DNA of 64,000 nucleotides from Pythium myriotylum (GCA_023091665.1 JALJCQ010000007.1:558001-622000), one strand, 5' to 3'; numbered from the stretch's first letter, positions 11,101 to 22,581 are shown. The notes: a model not told the origin generated them from the sequence alone. A program made the numbers and translations.

Positions 11101-11625
11101 CCAAGTGTGAGAAGGGCGCTTTGTTCAGTCCAACTCCGCTGGTTGTGATCACTGTCACCCAATCAAGATCTCGTTTGTATCGGAAAGCTCCCGTTTGTGA
11201 TCACTGTCAACTACCCGAAATAAACGGGCATTGCGGTGTTGAGCGAACGTTGAGAGGATCTGGTGCTGAAGATCGATGCTGATGCGATTGCTTGCCTGTT
11301 GACTGTGTAAGCCGGTCATACGTGGTGGGTCCCAAGCTCTAACTCTTGCTTCAAAGAGGTCTGAGAGCCGCAAGTCCGGTTTGGAACGACTCCAAGCAAG
11401 TTCCTTAAAGTCTGCGAAGGCGGTGGGAAGTGTCAAGTCCAGCACATACGCCTGTAAGCTGCGAATTTCGACCATACTACATTTCGTTGGCGTATCAGCA
11501 CCCACGGTCGCTAGATACAAGCTTCAGATCCGCCGAGGTTGGCTCGTCCAGTAGCAGCACGGTGTAGCATGTCAAGTTCAATACACACACGAGGAAAGAA
11601 TTGAATTTGCATTGGTATCTGATCT
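11101..11625. other. Spacer between retroelement and MULE remnant
   Basis: No assignable gene. A 14-bp motif, TGTGATCACTGTCA, occurs twice about 54 bp apart in direct orientation near 11,142-11,210. A minus-strand frame of 121 codons (11,520-11,155) is open but not recognised; it may be an inner part of the neighbouring MULE remnant. Confidence 0.4.
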
Positions 11626-12036
11626 CTACTCTTTCGCTAGTGCAGGACCCACACGCTTTGGCCTTCCGGGAGCTCGTCTCTCAACTACTACTCGGCGATT
11701 ATAAAACGTCGCGGGCTTTTCTCGGCCCGGAGTGACAAGGTTTGATGCGGTAAGCGCCGGAAGTAGATGAGCGCAAGACCCAAATTTGGGAAACACCCCG
11801 TATGGACACAACTTGGAGGCCGCGTTGACCTGGCACCCTCGATTAGGCTGACCACGCATTTCAAAAGTGTTTTGTCGCCAATTGCCATTACTGAACAACT
11901 TATCACGCGAGCCTTTCTTTTTCTTGGTGCGCTCGATGTTTGGATCCATAATTGCAGACTGATAAACATTAAGAACGTCAAGGTTTCCCTCGAGTTGGAA
12001 TGCTATCCTGCCGCGTCGAGGCAAGGTAACACTCAA
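11626..12036 (-). pseudogene. C-terminal fragment of a MULE-type transposase (SWIM finger)
   Basis: A 136-codon minus-strand frame contains a SWIM-like segment ending FPKFGSCAHLLPAL (C-x-H) and a basic tail with KPATFYNRRVV and APGRPKRVGPAL. This layout, a SWIM finger followed by a short basic C-terminus, is what I know from oomycete Mutator-like transposases. The catalytic DDE region is absent, so this is a 3' remnant. The first SWIM cysteine pair is altered. The tRNA array starts only 27 bp beyond its upstream end. Confidence 0.55.
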
Positions 12037-12063
12037 ACGCCAGCTCTGTCAAGATAGTTGGAA

Positions 12064-13906
12064 CGCAACACCAAACGCGTGGGTGGCTACGGTGTGGGCG
12101 GGGAACATTCATTCGCCCGCACCATGTGCTTTCTACTGTGATAAACGATCAGGGTGGAGTGTGGAGCCCACGACATCTCACCCCACCTATCTGAATCCAA
12201 CACCTTGTCGAGAAGCACCATCTACTCGTCGTCGTGTTTTGCATCCTCGAGGACGAGGAAAACCGCCAAGTCAACCAAGCTAGTACAGAATAATAAATGC
12301 CATCTGTGATCAGACCACTGCGGACCCACTCGAGGACGAAGACGACTGTAGCGCCGTCCAGCCCTCCAATCTGTCTCCGCAATCAAGTGGGTAACGACGA
12401 GAGCAATTCAACAACATAGAGTAGATTGAGGCCAGACCTTCCCGATCAGAGTAGCGTGCAAGACGATCTGGGCAGCAAGCCGCATCTCTACTTTGATTCC
12501 GACGCAATCTCGAACCGGAGCTCAAGCATGGCGAGAGCATTGGTCGGTGGTGCCCAGCTCCGTGCGATGGACGCCAGCGTCCAGCGTGGCAGGACTCACG
12601 TCTCGCGCGGGGCCTGATGCCGGTTAGCCCAGGACAGAGCTGCCGTCTCGTGGACGGAGAGGTTCCAAGCCTGTTCAGTCCCGCCAAGCTCAAGCTGGGA
12701 TTGGGAGCGTTGCGCGTTCGCGCCACCCGTTGACCCGTTCATGGAAAAAGTTGGGAGACCGGGTAGCCAGCCGACTGCAGACTCCATGGTCTCATGAACA
12801 AGCTCGTATTAGAGAGCGGGGCTGAGGAGCAAGTGAAGTGGTGGTAGTGGCGAACATTGAGAGCGTTATATGTGCGTATAGACTGGTGATGTGGTGTTCT
12901 GGAGAGCAGCAAAATGGCCCGTCTGGGGAGCGCCGTGGCACACGCGAAAGAAGATTTTGGACACACCGGGGATTGAACCCGGGGCCTTCCGCATGCAAAG
13001 CGGACGCGCTACCACTGCGCTATGCGCCCTCTCAGAGTTTCGCTAACCCCAACCCTCTCTCACACGCCCTGATACCCTCAAACGCACCCCACACACCCCA
13101 ACAACACACCACTCATTCAGTCATTCAGTCATTCACTCACTCACTCATTCACTCACTCACTCATTCACCAGAACCAGCGCATCCCATCGACTTGCCACTT
13201 GCCGCTATTCAAGAACCTCCACCCCATCTCAACATTCTCATTGGGTCATCCATCCTATCTCCTGTTGCGCCATTGCGCATTGCGGCTGGCTGCTCACACA
13301 ACGAAACCGACTGACTCCCTCACTCGGGTGTCACCCACCCTGCCAATACAACCAAGCTTTAGCTCCAAGTCTCGACATGGAAGTCTTCCCGGCGCTATCT
13401 GGGTCTATGGGCGTCTATCTGTGTCCACGTGCGACTACGTGCGCCTATCCGTCGGAATTTGGCTCGAATTGGTATCGAGGGAGGGCCGCAGGGACTCTCC
13501 TCGAGCGTAGTTTTCATCCGCGTCAACAGACATCTCATCTCGCCCGTTGAGACGTGCCACCACATCACGAAACGGTTTACGTTTTACAATGCCGACCGTG
13601 ACCGTGTTGGTAGATGCTGTTGACACATGCTCGCGTGTGAGTAACAATGTCATCCCACCGACTACACCATACCTGATTAGATGGCGCGGAGAATCCAGGG
13701 GTGGGCTGTGGTGGACTATATCGACTTCGACTAACGGTGTGGCGGACTGTATCGGCCAACGGTGTCGACTCGGTTCCCAAGACGGCCAGCTTGACGCGAT
13801 CTCTCGTTGGCGATGGCCACGAGGGCTTGGTGTCACTGTCACTGGTAGGGTAGATTGAAGGATAAGCGACAAGCGTGTGACGAGAACTCGCACAAGCATA
13901 CCACCA
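12064..13906. repeat. Array unit 1
   Basis: The shortest complete unit (1,843 bp), with a contracted microsatellite. It has private base states shared with the inverted copy at 2,899-4,146 (GTCAT and ACGAAACGG variants). Confidence 0.95.
12958..13029 (-). tRNA. trnA-UGC: tRNA-Ala (UGC), array unit 1
   Basis: The 72-nt sequence is identical to the gene at 3540-3611, on the minus strand. All stems, the TGC anticodon and the internal promoter boxes are intact. Confidence 0.95.
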
Positions 13907-15765
13907 CGCAACACCAAACGCGTGGGTGGCTACGGTGTGGGCGGGGAACATTCATTCGCCCGCACCATGTGCTTTCTACTGTGATAAACGATCAGGGTGG
14001 AGTGTGGAGCCCACGACATCTCACCCCACCTATCTGAATCCAACACCTTGTCGAGAAGCACCATCTACTCGTCGTCGTGTTTTGCATCCTCGAGGACGAG
14101 GAAAACCGCCAAGTCAACCAAGCTAGTACAGAATAATAAATACCATCTGTGATCAGACCACTGCGGACCCACTCGAGGACGAAGACGACTGTAGCGCCGT
14201 CCAGCCCTCCAATCTGTCTCCGCAATCAAGTGGGTAACGACGAGAGCAATTCAACAACATAGAGTAGATTGAGGCCAGACCTTCCCGATCAGAGTAGCGT
14301 GCAAGACGATCTGGGCAGCAAGCCGCATCTCTACTTTGATTCCGACGCAATCTCGAACCGGAGCTCAAGCATGGCGAGAGCATTGGTCGGTGGTGCCCAG
14401 CTCCGTGCGATGGACGCCAGCGTCCAGCGTGGCAGGACTCACGTCTCGCGCGGGGCCTGATGCCGGTTAGCCCAGGACAGAGCTGCCGTCTCGTGGACGG
14501 AGAGGTTCCAAGCCTGTTCAGTCCCGCCAAGCTCAAGCTGGGATTGGGAGCGTTGCGCGTTCGCGCCACCCGTTGACCCGTTCATGGAAAAAGTTGGGAG
14601 ACCGGGTAGCCAGCCGACTGCAGACTCCATGGTCTCATGAACAAGCTCGTATTAGAGAGCGGGGCTGAGGAGCAAGTGAAGTGGTGGTAGTGGCGAACAT
14701 TGAGAGCGTTATATGTGCGTATAGACTGGTGATGTGGTGTTCTGGAGAGCAGCAAAATGGCCCGTCTGGGGAGCGCCGTGGCACACGCGAAAGAAGATTT
14801 TGGACACACCGGGGATTGAACCCGGGGCCTTCCGCATGCAAAGCGGACGCGCTACCACTGCGCTATGCGCCCTCTCAGAGTTTCGCTAACCCCAACCCTC
14901 TCTCACACGCCCTGATACCCTCAAACGCACCCCACACACCCCAACAACACACCACTCATTCAGTCATTCAGTCATTCACTCACTCACTCATTCACTCACT
15001 CACTCATTCACTCATTCACTCATTCACCAGAACCAGCGCATCCCATCGACTTGCCACTTGCCGCTATTCAAGAACCTCCACCCCATCTCAACATTCTCAT
15101 TGGGTCATCCATCCTATCTCCTGTTGCGCCATTGCGCATTGCGGCTGGCTGCTCACACAACGAAACCGACTGACTCCCTCACTCGGGTGTCACCCACCCT
15201 GCCAATACAACCAAGCTTTAGCTCCAAGTCTCGACATGGAAGTCTTCCCGGCGCTATCTGGGTCTATGGGCGTCTATCTGTGTCCACGTGCGACTACGTG
15301 CGCCTATCCGTCGGAATTTGGCTCGAATTGGTATCGAGGGAGGGCCGCAGGGACTCTCCTCGAGTGTAGTTTTCATCCGCGTCAACAGACATCTCATCTC
15401 GCCCGTTGAGACGTGCCACCACATCACAAAACGGTTTACGTTTTACAATGCCGACCGTGACCGTGTTGGTAGATGCTGTTGACACATGCTCGCGTGTGAG
15501 TAACAATGCCATCCCACCGACTACACCATACCTGATTAGATGGCGCGGAGAATCCAGGGGTGGGCTGTGGTGGACTATATCGACTTCGACTAACGGTGTG
15601 GCGGACTGTATCGGCCAACGGTGTCGACTCGGTTCCCAAGACGGCCAGCTTGACGCGATCTCTCGTTGGCGATGGCCACGAGGGCTTGGTGTCACTGTCA
15701 CTGGTAGGGTAGATTGAAGGATAAGCGACAAGCGTGTGACGAGAACTCGCACAAGCATACCACCA
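13907..15765. repeat. Array unit 2
   Basis: An uninterrupted 1,859-bp unit. It carries the A state in AAATACCATC and the T state in GAGTGTAG, both shared with unit 4. Confidence 0.95.
14801..14872 (-). tRNA. trnA-UGC: tRNA-Ala (UGC), array unit 2
   Basis: An intact 72-nt copy on the minus strand, identical in sequence to the other intact copies. Confidence 0.95.
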
Positions 15766-16660
15766 CGCAACACCAAACGCGTGGGTGGCTACGGTGTGGG
15801 CGGGGAACATTCATTCGCCCGCACCATGTGCTTTCTACTGTGATAAACGATCAGGGTGGAGTGTGGAGCCCACGACATCTCACCCCACCTATCTGAATCC
15901 AACACCTTGTCGAGAAGCACCATCTACTCGTCGTCGTGTTTTGCATCCTCGAGGACGAGGAAAACCGCCAAGTCAACCAAGCTAGTACAGAATAATAAAT
16001 GCCATCTGTGATCAGACCACTGCGGACCCACTCGAGGACGAAGACGACTGTAGCGCCGTCCAGCCCTCCAATCTGTCTCCGCAATCAAGTGGGTAACGAC
16101 GAGAGCAATTCAACAACATAGAGTAGATTGAGGCCAGACCTTCCCGATCAGAGTAGCGTGCAAGACGATCTGGGCAGCAAGCCGCATCTCTACTTTGATT
16201 CCGACGCAATCTCGAACCGGAGCTCAAGCATGGCGAGAGCATTGGTCGGTGGTGCCCAGCTCCGTGCGATGGACGCCAGCGTCCAGCGTGGCAGGACTCA
16301 CGTCTCGCGCGGGGCCTGATGCCGGTTAGCCCAGGACAGAGCTGCCGTCTCGTGGACGGAGAGGTTCCAAGCCTGTTCAGTCCCGCCAAGCTCAAGCTGG
16401 GATTGGGAGCGTTGCGCGTTCGCGCCACCCGTTGACCCGTTCATGGAAAAAGTTGGGAGACCGGGTAGCCAGCCGACTGCAGACTCCATGGTCTCATGAA
16501 CAAGCTCGTATTAGAGAGCGGGGCTGAGGAGCAAGTGAAGTGGTGGTAGTGGCGAACATTGAGAGCGTTATATGTGCGTATAGACTGGTGATGTGGTGTT
16601 CTGGAGAGCAGCAAAATGGCCCGTCTGGGGGAGCGCCGTGGCACACGCGAAAGAAGATTT

Positions 16661-16732
16661 TGGACACACCGGGGATTGAACCCGGGGCCTTCCGCATGCA
16701 AAGCGGACGCGCTACCACTGCGCTATGCGCCC
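16661..16732 (-). tRNA. trnA-UGC: tRNA-Ala (UGC), array unit 3, intact beside an insertion
   Basis: The gene is complete. A 0.73 kb element is inserted two bases upstream of its 5' end. The target duplication covers the 5' end of the tRNA gene, so a second partial copy of that end follows the insertion near 17,467-17,480. Confidence 0.93.
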
Positions 16733-16734
16733 TC

Positions 16735-17464
16735 ACTTCGCAATTTGCTCGCTACCCCTCAAGTGACCAAGTCCAGAAGTGTCCAGTCCAAGCACCCAGC
16801 CCAGCTGCCAGCCCATCACCCCCGACCCTCTCCACACCCAGTCGCCATGACCAAGGGTGCTGCGAGAGCCAAGACCAAGCGCAAGAAGCTTGGCATCGGG
16901 ACGCTGCCGCCACCGCGCCGACCAGTCGGCATCCCATGCGTGCTTCCTTCGGCTTCATCGGGAGAGCCGACATTCACCACATGGAGAGCGCGCGCCAGAG
17001 CTCGGCCACCCGGTCGACTCTAATATCAACCCACCGCTGATCAACCCACGCCGTGACCAACACTCACGGCACCCAGCCACCAACCTTCACTCACGAGACC
17101 GTTGGGTAACCAACACTCACCGACACCAACCTCAACCCAACCAGCATTCAAGCAACCCAGCATCAACCCAACCGGCATTCAGCCAACCCAGCTTCAACCC
17201 AACCAACACTCAACTCACCCAGCATCAACATACCAGCAAACCAGCAAATGAAGGTCAAGTTAACCCAGTACCCAGCTTCAACGACAACAGAACAACAACC
17301 TCAACAACCCAACGAACCATGACGCAAGGATTCATCCTCTCAGCACAAACCGACCAGCCAACCACGAGACTCAACCGAACCTTAGCAACATAAAACCCGC
17401 ACGGGATTAGCGAGCAGTTAGAAGTCAGTCGTAAATGCTAGTGCAGCAATACAGACGCCTTGAA
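16735..17464 (+). mobile_element. Retroposon-like insertion, longer copy
   Basis: Comparison with uninterrupted units shows about 730 bp of extra sequence flanked by a direct duplication of up to 18 bp (16,717-16,734 and 17,465-17,482). The 3' end, ...CGCCTTGAA(AC), is identical to that of the shorter copy at 19,298. There are no terminal repeats and no poly(A). An ATG at 16,847 opens a 58-codon basic frame starting MTKGAARAKTKRKK. The middle is a low-complexity CAACCCA-type repeat. The pattern suggests target-primed reverse transcription. It could be a SINE, a non-autonomous LINE derivative or a retroposed transcript. Confidence 0.85.
16847..17023 (+). CDS. Small basic ORF inside the retroposon-like element
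   Basis: A 58-codon frame begins at an ATG in a fair context. Its N-terminus is rich in lysine and arginine (MTKGAARAKTKRKK) and it becomes proline- and serine-rich afterwards. I recognise no domain. It may be the start of a Gag-like protein whose remainder was deleted, or a chance frame. The shorter copy of the element lacks it. Confidence 0.25.
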   Translation: MTKGAARAKTKRKKLGIGTLPPPRRPVGIPCVLPSASSGEPTFTTWRARARARPPGRL

Positions 17465-19268
17465 ACTGCGCTATGCGCCCTCTCAGAGTTTCGCTAACCC
17501 CAACCCTCTCTCACACGCCCTGATACCCTCAAACGCACCCCACACACCCCAACAACACACCACTCATTCAGTCATTCAGTCATTCACTCACTCACTCATT
17601 CACTCACTCACTCATTCACTCATTCACTCATTCACCAGAACCAGCGCATCCCATCGACTTGCCACTTGCCGCTATTCAAGAACCTCCACCCCATCTCAAC
17701 ATTCTCATTGGGTCATCCATCCTATCTCCTGTTGCGCCATTGCGCATTGCGGCTGGCTGCTCACACAACGAAACCGACTGACTCCCTCACTCGGGTGTCA
17801 CCCACCCTGCCAATACAACCAAGCTTTAGCTCCAAGTCTCGACATGGAAGTCTTCCCGGCGCTATCTGGGTCTATGGGCGTCTATCTGTGTCCACGTGCG
17901 ACTACGTGCGCCTATCCGTCGGAATTTGGCTCGAATTGGTATCGAGGGAGGGCCGCAGGGACTCTCCTCGAGCGTAGTTTTCATCCGCGTCAACAGACAT
18001 CTCATCTCGCCCGTTGAGACGTGCCACCACATCACAAAACGGTTTACGTTTTACAATGCCGACCGTGACCGTGTTGGTAGATGCTGTTGACACATGCTCG
18101 CGTGTGAGTAACAATGCCATCCCACCGACTACACCATACCTGATTAGATGGCGCGGAGAATCCAGGGGTGGGCTGTGGTGGACTATATCGACTTCGACTA
18201 ACGGTGTGGCGGACTGTATCGGCCAACGGTGTCGACTCGGTTCCCAAGACGGCCAGCTTGACGCGATCTCTCGTTGGCGATGGCCACGAGGGCTTGGTGT
18301 CACTGTCACTGGTAGGGTAGATTGAAGGATAAGCGACAAGCGTGTGACGAGAACTCGCACAAGCATACCACCACGCAACACCAAACGCGTGGGTGGCTAC
18401 GGTGTGGGCGGGGAACATTCATTCGCCCGCACCATGTGCTTTCTACTGTGATAAACGATCAGGGTGGAGTGTGGAGCCCACGACATCTCACCCCACCTAT
18501 CTGAATCCAACACCTTGTCGAGAAGCACCATCTACTCGTCGTCGTGTTTTGCATCCTCGAGGACGAGGAAAACCGCCAAGTCAACCAAGCTAGTACAGAA
18601 TAATAAATACCATCTGTGATCAGACCACTGCGGACCCACTCGAGGACGAAGACGACTGTAGCGCCGTCCAGCCCTCCAATCTGTCTCCGCAATCAAGTGG
18701 GTAACGACGAGAGCAATTCAACAACATAGAGTAGATTGAGGCCAGACCTTCCCGATCAGAGTAGCGTGCAAGACGATCTGGGCAGCAAGCCGCATCTCTA
18801 CTTTGATTCCGACGCAATCTCGAACCGGAGCTCAAGCATGGCGAGAGCATTGGTCGGTGGTGCCCAGCTCCGTGCGATGGACGCCAGCGTCCAGCGTGGC
18901 AGGACTCACGTCTCGCGCGGGGCCTGATGCCGGTTAGCCCAGGACAGAGCTGCCGTCTCGTGGACGGAGAGGTTCCAAGCCTGTTCAGTCCCGCCAAGCT
19001 CAAGCTGGGATTGGGAGCGTTGCGCGTTCGCGCCACCCGTTGACCCGTTCATGGAAAAAGTTGGGAGACCGGGTAGCCAGCCGACTGCAGACTCCATGGT
19101 CTCATGAACAAGCTCGTATTAGAGAGCGGGGCTGAGGAGCAAGTGAAGTGGTGGTAGTGGCGAACATTGAGAGCGTTATATGTGCGTATAGACTGGTGAT
19201 GTGGTGTTCTGGAGAGCAGCAAAATGGCCCGTCTGGGGGAGCGCCGTGGCACACGCGAAAGAAGATTT

Positions 19269-19501
19269 TGGACACACCGGGGATTGAACCCGGGGCCATG
19301 ACGCAAGGATTCATCCTCTCAGCACAAACCGACCAGCCAACCACGAGACTCAACCGAACCTTAGCAACATAGAACCCGCACGGGATTAGCGAGCAGTTAG
19401 AAGTCAGTCGTAAATGCTAGTGCAGCAATACAGACGCCTTGAAACTGAACCCGGGGCCTTCCGCATGCAAAGCGGACGCGCTACCACTGCGCTATGCGCC
19501 C
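19269..19501 (-). pseudogene. tRNA-Ala (UGC), array unit 4, disrupted by an insertion
   Basis: The tRNA is split by a 148-bp insertion in its T arm. The acceptor 3' side and part of the T arm lie at 19,269-19,297. The rest, with the duplicated 13 bp, lies at 19,446-19,501. The gene cannot fold into a mature tRNA as it stands. Confidence 0.93.
19298..19445 (+). mobile_element. Retroposon-like insertion, 5'-truncated copy
   Basis: A 148-bp sequence corresponds to the last 148 bp of the longer copy (17,319-17,466) with one visible difference. It is flanked by a 13-bp direct duplication, TGAACCCGGGGCC (19,285-19,297 and 19,446-19,458). Same 3' end, variable 5' end and target duplication are the signature of retroposition by target-primed reverse transcription. 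Confidence 0.88.
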
Positions 19502-20394
19502 TCTCAGAGTTTCGCTAACCCCAACCCTCTCTCACACGCCCTGATACCCTCAAACGCACCCCACACACCCCAACAACACACCACTCATTCAGTCATTCAG
19601 TCATTCACTCACTCACTCATTCACTCACTCACTCATTCACTCATTCACTCATTCACCAGAACCAGCGCATCCCATCGACTTGCCACTTGCCGCTATTCAA
19701 GAACCTCCACCCCATCTCAACATTCTCATTGGGTCATCCATCCTATCTCCTGTTGCGCCATTGCGCATTGCGGCTGGCTGCTCACACAACGAAACCGACT
19801 GACTCCCTCACTCGGGTGTCACCCACCCTGCCAATACAACCAAGCTTTAGCTCCAAGTCTCGACATGGAAGTCTTCCCGGCGCTATCTGGGTCTATGGGC
19901 GTCTATCTGTGTCCACGTGCGACTACGTGCGCCTATCCGTCGGAATTTGGCTCGAATTGGTATCGAGGGAGGGCCGCAGGGACTCTCCTCGAGTGTAGTT
20001 TTCATCCGCGTCAACAGACATCTCATCTCGCCCGTTGAGACGTGCCACCACATCACAAAACGGTTTACGTTTTACAATGCCGACCGTGACCGTGTTGGTA
20101 GATGCTGTTGACACATGCTCGCGTGTGAGTAACAATGCCATCCCACCGACTACACCATACCTGATTAGATGGCGCGGAGAATCCAGGGGTGGGCTGTGGT
20201 GGACTATATCGACTTCGACTAACGGTGTGGCGGACTGTATCGGCCAACGGTGTCGACTCGGTTCCCAAGACGGCCAGCTTGACGCGATCTCTCGTTGGCG
20301 ATGGCCACGAGGGCTTGGTGTCACTGTCACTGGTAGGGTAGATTGAAGGATAAGCGACAAGCGTGTGACGAGAACTCGCACAAGCATACCACCA

Positions 20395-21248
20395 CGCAAC
20401 ACCAAACGCGTGGGTGGCTACGGTGTGGGCGGGGAACATTCATTCGCCCGCACCATGTGCTTTCTACTGTGATAAACGATCAGGGTGGAGTGTGGAGCCC
20501 ACGACATCTCACCCCACCTATCTGAATCCAACACCTTGTCGAGAAGCACCATCTACTCGTCGTCGTGTTTTGCATCCTCGAGGACGAGGAAAACCGCCAA
20601 GTCAACCAAGCTAGTACAGAATAATAAATACCATCTGTGATCAGACCACTGCGGACCCACTCGAGGACGAAGACGACTGTAGCGCCGTCCAGCCCTCCAA
20701 TCTGTCTCCGCAATCAAGTGGGTAACGACGAGAGCAATTCAACAACATAGAGTAGATTGAGGCCAGACCTTCCCGATCAGAGTAGCGTGCAAGACGATCT
20801 GGGCAGCAAGCCGCATCTCTACTTTGATTCCGACGCAATCTCGAACCGGAGCTCAAGCATGGCGAGAGCATTGGTCGGTGGTGCCCAGCTCCGTGCGATG
20901 GACGCCAGCGTCCAGCGTGGCAGGACTCACGTCTCGCGCGGGGCCTGATGCCGGTTAGCCCAGGACAGAGCTGCCGTCTCGTGGACGGAGAGGTTCCAAG
21001 CCTGTTCAGTCCCGCCAAGCTCAAGCTGGGATTGGGAGCGTTGCGCGTTCGCGCCACCCGTTGACCCGTTCATGGAAAAAGTTGGGAGACCGGGTAGCCA
21101 GCCGACTGCAGACTCCATGGTCTCATGAACAAGCTCGTATTAGAGAGCGGGGCTGAGGAGCAAGTGAAGTGGTGGTAGTGGCGAACATTGAGAGCGTTAT
21201 ATGTGCGTATAGACTGGTGATGTGGTGTTCTGGAGAGCAGCAAAATGG
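20395..21248. repeat. Array unit 5, truncated
   Basis: The first 854 bp of the unit, ending just before the tRNA-proximal part. It abuts unrelated transposon sequence. Confidence 0.95.
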
Positions 21249-21262
21249 GTTTAGCTCGATTT

Positions 21263-22478
21263 TTAACACGAATTGAATCGTGCGGATCCACTCCATATCA
21301 AGAAATGGCTCTGATGGTCGACCATATCGAAGTCGTGACAGACGAAACGCTCGGTGGCACCTTCGGAAGCCTTCATCGCGAAACAATGACGGATGCCACA
21401 TTCGCAAGCAGCTCCCACCACGTATACACCAGACGGAAGCTGAAGTTCGTTGAGACCCTGCGTCTTAGTTGTGGACGATCGCACGAAGTTGCGTCGGAAC
21501 ACGTTGCCTGCAAGCGGAGCTCTTTGAGACACGATGTGCTTTACGAACCGCTCGACATCTTGACGCGTCATCGTCACAGCCAGACTTCGACCGTTGTCAT
21601 ATTCATACTCAGGAACTTGTCGATGCGATCGCTTGTTACTAGGGACTTGTTACCGTATACCCGACAGGCCGTTAGCATGGCGCTGAAAAAGCATGTTCGG
21701 CTGGCGTTTGCTTCACTGGATGCCGTAAATGGAATCGGATACTTCCGCCGATATTGATGGTACGAAAGATCGGCATGGCGGTCCTTCCAGCGGTCAATCC
21801 ACTCCAACGACGACTGCACCGTGGCTTAACGAAGCGACGACTCCCACTCCCACGTGGCCACAACGCGCTCTTGGTCGTCGTACGATTGGACGAGGTAGTA
21901 GCGACTTGGGCCGGTTCCTCTTCGGTCGAGGATAGTGTAGACTTCGTACTCCGCATCCGGTCCCACGTGCTGGTCTCGCCGATTTTGCTCGGTCGATTAC
22001 GATACAGATGCTTCTGCGGCGGAGGTGGCAACGACGGGTGGATCACGGGGTCAAATTCAGCCTTTTCTTCTGAATCGTCTGACTCAACGACAAAATCGCT
22101 TGGGTCAAGCGCGATGACTACCCGCCGAATCCGAGGTGGCTGAGGAGAGGGTGGTGGGCTCGGCGTTCTAGGCGACGGCGGCGATGACATACCCAGACCG
22201 AGTTGGTCGAGATCGAGTCCGAGAGGCGAGAGTGTGCCCGACAGAGCAGGCTCGAACGGACTTGGAAAGTCTCCACCATCGATACGATCGATGAGTCCAT
22301 CCGCGAGGTAATCACACAGCTGGTCGTCGGAGTCGAGGAAGCCTGACGCCAGGTAGCGCAAGTCATCGATGTTCCACCCACTTGTTTGAACGGAACTCGA
22401 GTCAGTGCGAAGCTCGGGCGGGACTTCATGAGCTACCTGGACTTCTTGGAACGCTGCGCTGGTCTGTCCGTTCGACAA
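21263..22478 (-). pseudogene. Transposon ORF with chromodomain and cysteine-protease-like region, frameshifted
   Basis: Three minus-strand frames read as one broken protein. An acidic, proline-rich N-terminal part leads into a chromodomain-like segment (EYEVYTILDRRG, RYYLVQSYDD, ATWEWES) in a shifted frame. After an in-frame stop comes a region with CFFSAMLTACRVYG, then VYVVGAACECGIRHCFAM and CHDFD, spaced like the Cys, His and Asp of a papain-fold protease. Large oomycete retroelements are known to carry such ORFs. Its start in the window is close to a 29-nt poly(G) tract and its end abuts the tRNA array. Chromodomain assignment is fairly firm; protease assignment is inference. Confidence 0.5.
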
Positions 22479-22581
22479 CGCAAACTTCTGGCCAGACCCC
22501 TCATGTCCTCCACGCCGAAGCTTCCCTCATTCGCCGGAGTACCACAGAAATCTGTGGCGAGAGCGAAGGAAGCCATGGCGT

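Larger units (their letters stand above)
15766..18373. repeat. Array unit 3 with 0.73 kb insertion
   Basis: This unit carries the longer copy of the retroposon-like element just upstream of its tRNA gene. At the two alternating positions it shares base states with unit 1, not unit 2. Confidence 0.95.
18374..20394. repeat. Array unit 4 with 0.15 kb insertion
   Basis: This unit carries a 5'-truncated copy of the same element inside its tRNA gene. It shares alternating base states with unit 2. Confidence 0.95.
12064..21248. repeat. Tandem array of a 1.84-1.86 kb tRNA-Ala repeat unit (4.5 copies)
   Basis: Five head-to-tail units start at 12,064, 13,907, 15,766, 18,374 and 20,395. Periods are 1,843, 1,859, 2,608 and 2,021 bp. 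The last two are long only because they carry insertions. The fifth unit stops after 854 bp, before its tRNA. Copies are nearly identical, with scattered single-base differences. Each complete unit has a tRNA-Ala(UGC) gene on the minus strand, a microsatellite, and about 1.7 kb of sequence in which I recognise no protein gene. Frames such as the 138-codon minus-strand ORF recur in every unit, but because the copies are nearly identical that says nothing about selection. Confidence 0.97.

Noticed and set aside
11142..11210. Direct 14-bp repeat as the terminal repeat of the retroelement
   Set aside because: Both copies lie on the same side of the element and no match was found at the other end.
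12310..12726. A 138-codon ORF repeated identically in every array unit, and several others of the same kind
   Set aside because: Identity follows from recent duplication of the whole unit. There is no domain, and overlapping frames on both strands are equally open, so there is no evidence of coding.
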